Source: JACMNW01 sp963708425 (GTDB lineage Bacteria; Pseudomonadota; Alphaproteobacteria; Rhodobacterales; Rhodobacteraceae). From it: a stretch of 64,000 nt of DNA. The stretch lies in contig OY970206.1 of NCBI GenBank assembly GCA_963708425.1, forward strand, positions 1,116,001-1,180,000, written 5' to 3'. The number at the start of each line of letters is the position of its first letter. Position 1 is the first letter of the stretch. The translations under genes were made by a program, and so were the position numbers. Shown piece by piece: positions 1-7,091 of this stretch. The notes under the pieces are model-generated. The model was not told the origin of the DNA. It did not search any database and was given only the letters and a program-made list of their open reading frames with translations.

Positions 1-1352
1 AACACCGGCTCGATGCCCGAAGAAACGTTGCCGGCATAAAGGCTGATGGTGCCGGTTGGCGCGATAGAGGTCAGCAAAGCATTGCGGATACCGTGTTCGC
101 GGATGGCATCGCGCACGTCATCGTCCATCTGCAACATGGTGCCAGATGCCAGATACTTATCGGCATCAAACAGCGGGAAGGCGCCCTTTTCGCGCGCCAG
201 ATCAACCGACGCCAGATAGGCAGATCGCGCGATGGCTTTCATCCAGACCTCGGCCTGCACAGCGGCAATTTCCGACCCATAGCGCAGGCCAAGCATCAGC
301 AACGCATCGGCAAGCCCGGTGACGCCCAGGCCGATACGACGTTTCGCCTTTGCCTCGGCTGCCTGCTGTGGCAGGGGGAACCGGCTGGCATCGACGACAT
401 TATCCATCATCCGAACGGCCAGGCGAACAAGCTTGTCCAAGGCGGGAACGCTCAGCTCTGCCTCTGGTTCAAACGCGTCGGTCACCAGCGTGGCCATGTT
501 GATCGACCCCAGCAGGCAAGCGCCATATGGGGGAAGCGGCTGTTCGCCGCAGGGATTGGTGGCGGCAATCGTTTCGCAATAACCCAGGTTGTTCATTGCG
601 TTGATCCGGTCGATGAAAATCACCCCCGGCTCGGCAAATTCGAAGGTCGACCGCATGATCTTGTTCCACAGATCGCGGGCGTTGAGGGTCTTATAGACCT
701 TGCCATCAAATAGCAGCTCCCACGGGCCATCGGTCTTGACCGCGGCCATGAACGGGTCTGTCACCAGTACCGACAAGTTGAACATGCGCAGGCGGGCGGG
801 GTCTTTCTTGGCCTCGATAAAGCCTTCGATATCGGGGTGGTCACAGCGCATGGTGGCCATCATCGCGCCACGCCTGCTGCCCGCCGACATGATGGTGCGG
901 CACATCGCATCCCACACATCCATGAACGACAGCGGGCCGGATGCATCGGCGGCAACGCCCTTCACTTCCGCCCCCCGTGGCCGGATGGTCGAGAAATCGT
1001 AACCGATACCGCCACCCTGCTGCATGGTCAGCGCCGCTTCTTTCAGCCCTTCGAATATGCCCGCCATATTGTCGGGCACTGTGCCCATGACAAAGCAGTT
1101 GAACAGCGTGACCGCCCGCCCGGTGCCAGCCCCCGCCGTGATCCGGCCCGCAGGCAGATACTTGAAGCCTTCCAGCGCGCCGTAGAACCGGTCTTCCCAA
1201 AGCTTCGGTTCCGCCTCAACCTCTGCCAGTGCCCGCGCAATCCGACGCCAGCTGTCTTCGATGGTCGCATCAATCGGCGTGCCATCGGCGGCTTTGAGGC
1301 GATACTTCATATCCCATATGGCTTCCGCGATCGGGGCAGAAAATGCGGACAT
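1..1352 (-). CDS. nrdJ: Adenosylcobalamin-dependent (class II) ribonucleoside-diphosphate reductase, N-terminal part
   Basis: Reduces ribonucleotides to deoxyribonucleotides with a coenzyme B12 radical, so it works without oxygen. About 450 residues are visible; the C-terminal part lies beyond the left edge (family length is around 1200). Motifs seen: LFNCFVMG with the first redox Cys near residue 86, a glycine-rich QQGGGIGYDFSTIRPRG stretch, and NPCGEQPL near residues 266-273, which holds the Asn, Cys and Glu of the radical site. The start is ATG at 1352 behind an AGAAAGAGG ribosome-binding site. The gene is transcribed away from the neighbouring tRNA-like gene. No cobalamin riboswitch is visible upstream. 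The family is near certain; the edge cut is an effect of the window. Confidence 0.95.
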   Translation of the reverse strand, partial: MSAFSAPIAEAIWDMKYRLKAADGTPIDATIEDSWRRIARALAEVEAEPKLWEDRFYGALEGFKYLPAGRITAGAGTGRAVTLFNCFVMGTVPDNMAGIFEGLKEAALTMQQGGGIGYDFSTIRPRGAEVKGVAADASGPLSFMDVWDAMCRTIMSAGSRRGAMMATMRCDHPDIEGFIEAKKDPARLRMFNLSVLVTDPFMAAVKTDGPWELLFDGKVYKTLNARDLWNKIMRSTFEFAEPGVIFIDRINAMNNLGYCETIAATNPCGEQPLPPYGACLLGSINMATLVTDAFEPEAELSVPALDKLVRLAVRMMDNVVDASRFPLPQQAAEAKAKRRIGLGVTGLADALLMLGLRYGSEIAAVQAEVWMKAIARSAYLASVDLAREKGAFPLFDADKYLASGTMLQMDDDVRDAIREHGIRNALLTSIAPTGTISLYAGNVSSGIEPV

Positions 1353-1381
1353 GGGGCCTCTTTCTTTCTTGAAATGGAAAA

Positions 1382-1496
1382 TGGTTGTGGACACGGGACT
1401 TGAACCCGCAACCTCCTCGCCGTATCGTAACATGGCTTGGCAGCACACGAACTTTACTCGAAAGCGAGGCGCTCTATCCTCTTGAGCTAATCCACA
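1382..1496 (-). tRNA. tRNA-like gene with a 38-nt extra segment in the anticodon loop
   Basis: On the minus strand the parts follow in tRNA order. Acceptor strand (1490-1496), two-base linker, D-arm with GCTC/GAGC stem and nine-base loop (1471-1487), a G, anticodon-stem strand CCTCG (1465-1469), 45 nt of loop (1420-1464), matching CGAGG (1415-1419), five-base variable region (1410-1414), T-arm with loop TTCAAGT (1393-1409), acceptor strand (1386-1392), discriminator A and encoded CCA (1382-1384). All stems pair except for G-U ends. A normal anticodon loop is 7 nt, so 38 nt are extra, and removing them leaves a 77-nt tRNA. If the first seven loop bases are the true loop, the anticodon would be UUC (Glu), but the acceptor stem is unlike the usual tRNA-Glu. 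The extra segment is far too short for a group I intron. It may be a spliced, degenerate or regulatory tRNA-like gene; amino acid identity is open. Confidence 0.6.
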
Positions 1497-1618
1497 TCAT
1501 ACCCCGACCTATCGTCTCTTGGTGATCGGGAGGCCCAAGATATGCCCATCATGGCCGATGGTCAACTTGAACTCTGCACTGATCGGCTTATTGTTAAAGG
1601 CCTGTCGCAGGGGGAATC

Positions 1619-2050
1619 GTGGCTGACTTCATCAACATTCTAAAGCTGTGTGTCGGAGCGGAATTTGTCGAAGATCTGACCGCTTGGCACGACAGTCACC
1701 GCGCCCAGTGGCCTGCTGGCACGACGCGGCATGTTACCCGCATGTGGCCAAAGCGCGAGGCCGAGGTGACCAGCGGCGGGTCGCTGTATTGGGTGATAAA
1801 AGGCGTCGTTCTGGCGCGCCAACGCATTCTACGGATGGAAGAGGTTATTGGGGCTGACGGTATTCGGCGCTGTGGTTTGGTGATGGATGCCGAGGTGATC
1901 CGCACGGAACCAGCGCCGCGCCGCCCGTTTCAGGGATGGCGTTATCTGGACCCATCTGAAAGCCCGCGCGATTTGCCTAAGGGGCGGACCAAGGAAGATG
2001 CCTTGCCGCCCGAACTGGCGCGCGCTTTGGCCGACATTGGTTTGCGATAG
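1619..2050 (+). CDS. DUF1489 family protein
   Basis: A 143-residue soluble protein that I place in the DUF1489 family, conserved across Alphaproteobacteria and without a known function. Recognition rests on the N-terminal ILKLCVGAE stretch, the TRMWPKR segment near residue 42, the GSLYWVIKG block near residues 54-62 and the conserved RPFQGWRYL motif near residue 104. The start is GTG at 1619; a GGGGG stretch about 7 nt upstream may act as the ribosome-binding site. It is a single gene, convergent with the his operon and separated from the tRNA-like gene by about 120 bp in which I see no other feature. Confidence 0.8.
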   Translation: MADFINILKLCVGAEFVEDLTAWHDSHRAQWPAGTTRHVTRMWPKREAEVTSGGSLYWVIKGVVLARQRILRMEEVIGADGIRRCGLVMDAEVIRTEPAPRRPFQGWRYLDPSESPRDLPKGRTKEDALPPELARALADIGLR

Positions 2051-2108
2051 GGCAACATCGCCCGGAGAACCGGACCGTCCCGCGTTGGGAGGGGGCGGCA
2101 CCGCTGGA

Positions 2109-2813
2109 TCAAAGCCGCGCGTCGAAATTCAGCAAAGCAGCCAGGTGTGCCAATGTGGCTTGGGATTGCTTGGTCCAGTTTGCGGCGCGGGCTGCAAACA
2201 GCATCGCTTGCGATTGCAGAATCGTGGAGCCTTCCAGCACCTTCAGATGGTTGTCGCGCAGTGTCGCACCGCTTGAGGTGATGTCGGCAATCGCCTCGGC
2301 CGTCAGGTTTTTGACGGTGCCTTCGGTGGCGCCTTGACTATCGACAAGCTGATAATCGGCGACACCCTGTGCAGTCAGGAAATCGCGCACCAGCCGGTGG
2401 TATTTGGTCGCAATCCGCAAGCGGTGGCCATGGACGGCGCGAAACGCCGCCGCCGCTGCATCCAGATCATCAAGGCTATCGACGTCGATCCAGGCGTTTG
2501 GCACGGCGATAATCAGGTCGGCCTGACCAAAACCAAGGGCCGCCAGTTCGACCACCTGATCGGCCCAATCGACCAGCCGATCGCGCACGAGGTCGGACCC
2601 GGTGACGCCCAAATGAATACGCCCAGCGGCCAGTTCGCGCGGAATTTCGCCAGCGGACAGCAGTACCAATTCGGCCCCGGCAACGCCTTCGACCACGCCT
2701 GCATATTCGCGTTCTGCGCCGGTTTGCCGCATCAAAATGCCACGCGCGCCGAACCAATCGAAAGTCTGTTCCATGAGGCGGCCCTTGGATGGCACGCCGA
2801 TTTTCAGGGTCAT
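2109..2813 (-). CDS. hisG: ATP phosphoribosyltransferase catalytic subunit, short form
   Basis: Catalyses the first step of histidine biosynthesis, joining ATP and PRPP. At 234 residues it is the short HisG form, which lacks the C-terminal regulatory ACT-like domain and needs HisZ for activity. Visible features are the N-terminal KIGVPSKGRL motif and the C-terminal part of the catalytic domain with a QGATEGTVKNLTAEAIADI segment near residues 184-202. Its ATG (2811-2813) overlaps the hisZ stop codon as ATGA, which indicates translational coupling. It is the last gene of hisS-hisZ-hisG. The later histidine genes are not in the window. Confidence 0.95.
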   Translation of the reverse strand: MTLKIGVPSKGRLMEQTFDWFGARGILMRQTGAEREYAGVVEGVAGAELVLLSAGEIPRELAAGRIHLGVTGSDLVRDRLVDWADQVVELAALGFGQADLIIAVPNAWIDVDSLDDLDAAAAAFRAVHGHRLRIATKYHRLVRDFLTAQGVADYQLVDSQGATEGTVKNLTAEAIADITSSGATLRDNHLKVLEGSTILQSQAMLFAARAANWTKQSQATLAHLAALLNFDARL

Positions 2814-3913
2814 ACCGCGCCGCCTTTCAAGGCTGCCACAAGGCCGGGGCGAATGATGCCGCCAACCGCCGGAATAGACCGCCCCTGCCCCAGAACAGCC
2901 GTCAGCGCGTCATAGCGCCCGCCTGATGCCACAGGGGGCAACGTGGGGTCGGCAGTATGAAAGCTGAACACGAAACCATCGTAGTATTCCAGCGTGCTTT
3001 GGCCATGGCTCGCCTCGAACGGCAGGCGCGCTACGTCAACACCGCGGTCGGCTAAAGCCTTCAAGCGAATGGCAAAACGATTGACCGCCGCATCGATTGC
3101 AGGCATTGCCCGGGCCAGATCGCGCAGTTCTTCGAGGGCCAGTTCGGCGGGTGCCTCAAGGGCCAAAAGCCGGTCAAGCACGGCCACCTCTGCAACCGCT
3201 AATGGGGCGGCGTCGGCGTCGGCGACAAGGGCCAAGGCGCGGGCGGTAATTTCGGCTTCGGTGCGCAGCCCGGTCAGGGGGCCAGCGGCGGCAAGCAATG
3301 CCTCGGGCGAGGCAGATCGCAGGCGATTTAGCAGCTGTTTGCGCGCCTCGGGCTGCGGCACCTGGCCAGAAAACCGCGCCAGCAAATCGCGGAACCGTTG
3401 GGGTCGCCAGACATGCCGCAGCAGGGCGGCCTTGCGCCGATCAGTTGTGTTCAGGCCGCGAACAGCAGCCATCAGAATGCCAATGTCACCAGTGGCTGCC
3501 TGCAAGTTCAGGGGTGCCAGCAGCGTGGCGAAAAGCGCGAAAACTTCGGCGTCGGCGGCTTCGGGGGCGGCGCGATCAAACACCTCGAAACCGACCTGCA
3601 GATATTCCGAGGCCCGCGTGCCGGGGTGGTCTTGTTTGCGGAACACCTCGCCCAGATAAGTGTAGCGTGCGGGGTCTGCGCCGTGGGCCATATGGGCCTG
3701 CACCACGGGCAAGGTGAAGTCGGGGCGCAGCATCATTTCGCCCAGCAGCGGGTCTTGCGTGACATAGGCACGGGCGCGGATGTCTTCGCCGTAGAGGTCC
3801 AGCAGCGCGCCAGCGGGCAGCAGAACGTCGGCTTCAACCGGCACGGCTCCGGCAGCTTGAAAGGCGGCAAACAACGCCTCAGCCTCGGCCCGTATGGCGG
3901 ATTTGGGGATCAT
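2810..3913 (-). CDS. hisZ: ATP phosphoribosyltransferase regulatory subunit
   Basis: HisZ is a catalytically inactive histidyl-tRNA synthetase paralogue that assembles with short HisG into a hetero-octamer and carries histidine feedback control. The 367-residue protein keeps the class II synthetase fold signals: RPDFTLPVVQ near residue 64, then DHPGTRASEYLQVGFEVFD, and a C-terminal SGGRYDALTAVLG motif. I chose ATG at 3913, giving MIPKSAIRAEAEALF. A longer in-frame reading would overlap hisS by about 75 bp and adds no conserved sequence. The start overlaps the hisS stop as ATGA. The order hisS-hisZ-hisG links charging of tRNA-His with control of histidine synthesis. Confidence 0.93.
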   Translation of the reverse strand: MIPKSAIRAEAEALFAAFQAAGAVPVEADVLLPAGALLDLYGEDIRARAYVTQDPLLGEMMLRPDFTLPVVQAHMAHGADPARYTYLGEVFRKQDHPGTRASEYLQVGFEVFDRAAPEAADAEVFALFATLLAPLNLQAATGDIGILMAAVRGLNTTDRRKAALLRHVWRPQRFRDLLARFSGQVPQPEARKQLLNRLRSASPEALLAAAGPLTGLRTEAEITARALALVADADAAPLAVAEVAVLDRLLALEAPAELALEELRDLARAMPAIDAAVNRFAIRLKALADRGVDVARLPFEASHGQSTLEYYDGFVFSFHTADPTLPPVASGGRYDALTAVLGQGRSIPAVGGIIRPGLVAALKGGAV

Positions 3914-5394
3914 TGATCCAGCATTTTCCGCACGGCTTCGACCAGACCGGCACGGGGAACTTCGACTTGTGCGGGGCGGTCTTTCCATTCTTCCAGCGTG
4001 GCGTTCTCGGCGATTTTGGCACCGAGGATCAGGTCTTTGAGGATGACCGTGCCTTTTGAGGCTTCATCGCCGCCTTGGATAATGGCGATAGGGCTGCCGC
4101 GTTTATCGGCGTATTTCAACTGGTTACCGAATTGCTTGGGGTTGCCAAGATAGACTTCGGCCCTGATCCCGGCACGGCGCAGATCGCCGACCATGGCCAT
4201 GTAATCGGCCATTCTGTCGCGGTCCATGACGGTGACAACCACGGGACCAGCGGTTGCAGCACCGACGCGGCCCTTGGCGTGCAGGGCGGCCAGAAGGCGG
4301 TCTACGCCGATGGAAACGCCGGTTGCAGGCACCGATTGGCCAGTGAAACGCTTGACCAGATCGTCGTAACGCCCGCCGCCTGCGACGGAGCCGAATTGGC
4401 GCTTGCGGCCTTTTTCGTCGAGAATCTCGAAGGTGAGTTCGGCCTCGTAAACCGGGCCAGTGTAGTAGCCGAGGCCGCGGACGACAGAGGGGTCGATGAC
4501 GATGCGGTCTGGGCCGTAGCCTTGGGCGTTCAGCATCGCCGCGATATCTTCCAGTTCTTGCACGCCCTCTAAGCCAAGTTCCGAATCCTTTAAGGAGTGT
4601 CTCATACTTGCGAGAGTGTCGGAGTTGCTGGAAAGCTTTTGCATAAGAAGTGTCGTTACCCACAAGGCCTGCATATAATCCAAACCCGCCCCTTGGCTGG
4701 CGTCTCCAGAGGCATCCGTCCGTCCCGCCATAAGTAAGTTTTCAACACTGCCTTCTCCAAGGCGATCCAGCTTATCAATGGCCCGCATCGCAATTCCACG
4801 TTCGGCGGCATTAAATTCGGGATTTTGTAAGTCCAGCAGTCCAACGCTTTCCATGATCCCATCAAGAACTTTGCGGTTATTTACTTTTACCACATAATCA
4901 CCGCGTTCGATCCCGACGGCTTCCAGCGCATCGGCGAGCATCATGCAAATCTCGGCGTCGGCGGCCACGGAAGCCGACCCCACGGTGTCAGCGTCGCATT
5001 GGTAGAACTGGCGGAAGCGGCCCGGGCCGGGCTTTTCGTTGCGCCAGACCGGGCCCATGGCATAACGCCGATATGGGGAGGGTAAATCGTTGCGGTATTG
5101 GGCGGCGACGCGGGCGAGGGGGGCGGTCAGGTCGTAGCGGAGGGCCAGCCAATCTTCGTCTTCTTTCCAGGCGAAGACGCCTTCGTTGGGGCGGTCTACG
5201 TCGGGGAGGAACTTGCCGAGCGCCTCGACCGTCTCGACAGCCGACGTTTCCAGCGGGTCAAAGCCATAGGCGTGATAGACGCTGGCGATGCGGTCCAACA
5301 TTGCCTTGCGTTCAAGCACTTCCGCGCCAAAGTAATCGCGAAAACCTTTCGGGGTTTCGGCTTGCGGGCGGCGAGTTGGTTTTTCTTTGGCCAT
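3910..5394 (-). CDS. hisS: Histidyl-tRNA synthetase
   Basis: Charges tRNA-His with histidine and is a cytoplasmic class II aminoacyl-tRNA synthetase. It has 494 residues, as usual for the alphaproteobacterial form. Visible motifs are PKGFRDYFG at the N-terminus, the RYDLTAPLARVAAQYRNDLP block, GPVWRNEKPGPGRFRQFYQCD (class II motif 2), the histidine-binding GLGYYTGPVYEAEL segment and the SVAGGGRYDDL stretch, followed by an anticodon-binding domain. I chose ATG at 5394 (MAKEKPTRRP). The open frame continues upstream to 5940 but would run over slyX and the divergent promoter region and has no synthetase similarity. First gene of the hisS-hisZ-hisG operon. Confidence 0.96.
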   Translation of the reverse strand: MAKEKPTRRPQAETPKGFRDYFGAEVLERKAMLDRIASVYHAYGFDPLETSAVETVEALGKFLPDVDRPNEGVFAWKEDEDWLALRYDLTAPLARVAAQYRNDLPSPYRRYAMGPVWRNEKPGPGRFRQFYQCDADTVGSASVAADAEICMMLADALEAVGIERGDYVVKVNNRKVLDGIMESVGLLDLQNPEFNAAERGIAMRAIDKLDRLGEGSVENLLMAGRTDASGDASQGAGLDYMQALWVTTLLMQKLSSNSDTLASMRHSLKDSELGLEGVQELEDIAAMLNAQGYGPDRIVIDPSVVRGLGYYTGPVYEAELTFEILDEKGRKRQFGSVAGGGRYDDLVKRFTGQSVPATGVSIGVDRLLAALHAKGRVGAATAGPVVVTVMDRDRMADYMAMVGDLRRAGIRAEVYLGNPKQFGNQLKYADKRGSPIAIIQGGDEASKGTVILKDLILGAKIAENATLEEWKDRPAQVEVPRAGLVEAVRKMLDQ

Positions 5395-5484
5395 GGCGGA
5401 GCCCTTTGTATTGTACCCGGCCTGCCTTACCGGAAGGGCGGCGGGCCGACAAGCGGGGCGTGTTTTGGGTTGCCACCTGCGGTA

Positions 5485-5506
5485 CACCCCCTGTGCACCC
5501 CCTGTG
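5485..5506. repeat. Perfect tandem repeat, 11 nt x 2
   Basis: The unit CACCCCCTGTG occurs twice without a gap in the divergent spacer between hisS and slyX. It may be a regulator site or replication slippage; nothing in the sequence decides between these. Confidence 0.6.
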
Positions 5507-5607
5507 CAGACACGCGGCGGATGGATATGCCGCCAGTTCGTTGCTGCTGCGGGCGGCCTGTGCCATGATGTTGTGCTTGCGTGGACGACGAACCGGGGAG
5601 TGGCCGC

Positions 5608-5799
5608 ATGAACAATCTGGAAGAGCGGATTGCGCATCTGATGCGGGCGGTGGAAGATTTGTCGGATGTGGTGGCGCGGCATGGGGTCGAGATTGACCGG
5701 CTGACGCGGTTGAACCATCTGTTGATGGAACGCGAGGCGGGGCGAGAGGCGGATGGCAATTCTATCGCGTTGTCGGACCAGAAGCCGCCGCATTGGTAG
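5608..5799 (+). CDS. slyX: SlyX family protein
   Basis: A 63-residue coiled-coil protein of the SlyX family, whose role is not known. The sequence has the expected heptad-rich N-terminal helix (LEERIAHLMRAVEDLSDVVARH) and the typical short C-terminal tail ending KPPHW, matching the PPHY/PPHW ending of the family. I chose ATG at 5608, preceded by GGGGAG at a proper distance. A GTG at 5581 would add nine residues (MDDEPGSGR) with no family match. The gene is divergent from hisS and is followed by the membrane protein gene in the same direction. Confidence 0.8.
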   Translation: MNNLEERIAHLMRAVEDLSDVVARHGVEIDRLTRLNHLLMEREAGREADGNSIALSDQKPPHW

Positions 5800-5906
5800 G
5801 GCCGGATTTTTGGCCGTCGTATCAGGGACAGGCAGAATGAGTATTTGCGCAAAGAAAAAGCTGCAAGTGCTGCATCTTGCTTGATCCGCGGCGAAGTCTG
5901 GCGACG

Positions 5907-6959
5907 ATGCGGGCGATTTTGCCGACGCTTGTGTTGACATTGGCTATTGGCACGGTGGGCGGGCTGGCGGCGCGGGCGTTGCAGTTGCCGCTGGGGTTGC
6001 TGTTGGGGTCGATCTTTGCGGTGGGTTTGGCGGCGATGCTGCGGGTTCGCGTCGCGGGAGTTGGGATTGGCTTTCCGCAAGGTCTGCGCAATGTGTTCGT
6101 GCCGATTATTGGCGTGGCGATTGGCGGGGCGTTCACGCCGGATGTGCTGCGGCAGATGCCGGGGTGGTGGATCAGTCTGCTCGCGCTGCTGATCTATATT
6201 CCGGTGGCCCATGCGGCGGGGTATTTTATTTATCGGCGTGGCGGGCTGCCAAAGGCAGAGGCGTTTTTTGGCGCGGTGCCGGGTGGGCTGATTGAATCTG
6301 TGGTGCTGGGCGAAGAAGCGGGGGCCGATGCGCGGACGTTGATCTTGCTGCAGTTCCTGCGGCTGATTTTGACGATCATTGCGGTGCCGCTGATCTTCCT
6401 GGGGCTGACCGGGCATTCTGTCGGATCGGCGGCGGGGGCGCAGATGGTGGGCAATGGATTGCCGTTGGGCTGGGGGGATGCGGCGATTTTGTTGCTGGCG
6501 GGAGGTGTCGGTTTTTGGGTGGCGCGCCGGTTGCATTTGCCGGCGGCGATCATGACCGGGCCAGTTCTGGCATCAGCCATTGTGCATCTGATGGGGTGGA
6601 CGGAAGGGGTACCGCCTGCTTGGGTGGTTGGGGCGACGCAAGTGGTGCTGGGGTCGGCGCTTGGGGCGCGCTTTGCCGGCATGGAGCGGGCAGCGCTGTT
6701 GCGGGCACTGTGGTTGGCCCTGCAAAGCGTCGGCGTGGCGTTGATCCTGGCGTTCGGCTTTGCCTGGGCAGTGTCGGGGCTGGCGGGGCAGCCGATTGCA
6801 GCCGGGTTTCTGGCGTTCGCGCCGGGCGGGCTGGCCGAGATGAGTTTGATTGCGCTAAGTTTGAAGGTTGGCGTGGTTTATGTGGCGGTGCACCATGTGG
6901 CGCGGATTGTGGTATCGGTGACGCTGGCGAAGATTGGGGCGCGGTGGATCAGGGAGTAG
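5907..6959 (+). CDS. AbrB-type integral membrane protein
   Basis: A 350-residue membrane protein with about ten hydrophobic segments, arranged as two similar halves as in the AbrB duplication family. The family name is historical and does not mean a DNA-binding regulator. Visible family signals are the repeated GxxPGGLxE elements: AVPGGLIESVVLG in the first half and FAPGGLAEMSLIALS in the second. E. coli AbrB (AidB regulator) is the named relative; a transport role is often proposed. I chose ATG at 5907 because the first membrane helix follows at once; a TTG at 5877 is an alternative. Its substrate is unknown. Confidence 0.8.
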   Translation: MRAILPTLVLTLAIGTVGGLAARALQLPLGLLLGSIFAVGLAAMLRVRVAGVGIGFPQGLRNVFVPIIGVAIGGAFTPDVLRQMPGWWISLLALLIYIPVAHAAGYFIYRRGGLPKAEAFFGAVPGGLIESVVLGEEAGADARTLILLQFLRLILTIIAVPLIFLGLTGHSVGSAAGAQMVGNGLPLGWGDAAILLLAGGVGFWVARRLHLPAAIMTGPVLASAIVHLMGWTEGVPPAWVVGATQVVLGSALGARFAGMERAALLRALWLALQSVGVALILAFGFAWAVSGLAGQPIAAGFLAFAPGGLAEMSLIALSLKVGVVYVAVHHVARIVVSVTLAKIGARWIRE

Positions 6960-7000
6960 CACCTGATAACAAATGAGCGCACCGCTTTGGACTGGCGGCC

Positions 7001-7027
7001 CCCTCCCCTAGCCCCTCCCACAAGGGG
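7001..7027. repeat. C-rich hairpin between convergent genes
   Basis: CCCCT and AGGGG form a 5-bp stem around a 6-nt loop (7012-7027), preceded by CCCTCCCCTAG. It lies between the convergent AbrB-type gene and dnaE. It looks like one of the short GC-rich dispersed sequences common in proteobacterial spacers. No T-tract follows, so a terminator role is only possible. Confidence 0.4.
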
Positions 7028-7091
7028 ACGGGAAGCGCCCAAGAGTACACATGGCGATGCGGCTTGCAGCAACAGCGGTGCAGCGCCCGCG

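Noticed and set aside
1382..1496. Selenocysteine tRNA for the oversized tRNA-like gene
   Set aside because: The acceptor and D stems are of normal length, no TCA anticodon is in the loop and the extra bases are in the anticodon loop, not the variable arm.
1..1500. Cobalamin riboswitch for nrdJ
   Set aside because: Only about 30 bp separate nrdJ from the tRNA-like gene, which is too little for a riboswitch.
5837..5884. 15-codon frame MSICAKKKLQVLHLA before the AbrB-type gene
   Set aside because: Too short to judge, with no ribosome-binding site of note and no leader-peptide features such as regulatory codon runs.
5395..5940. N-terminal extension of hisS
   Set aside because: It would cover slyX and the divergent promoter, and has no similarity to histidyl-tRNA synthetases; ATG 5394 gives the normal length.
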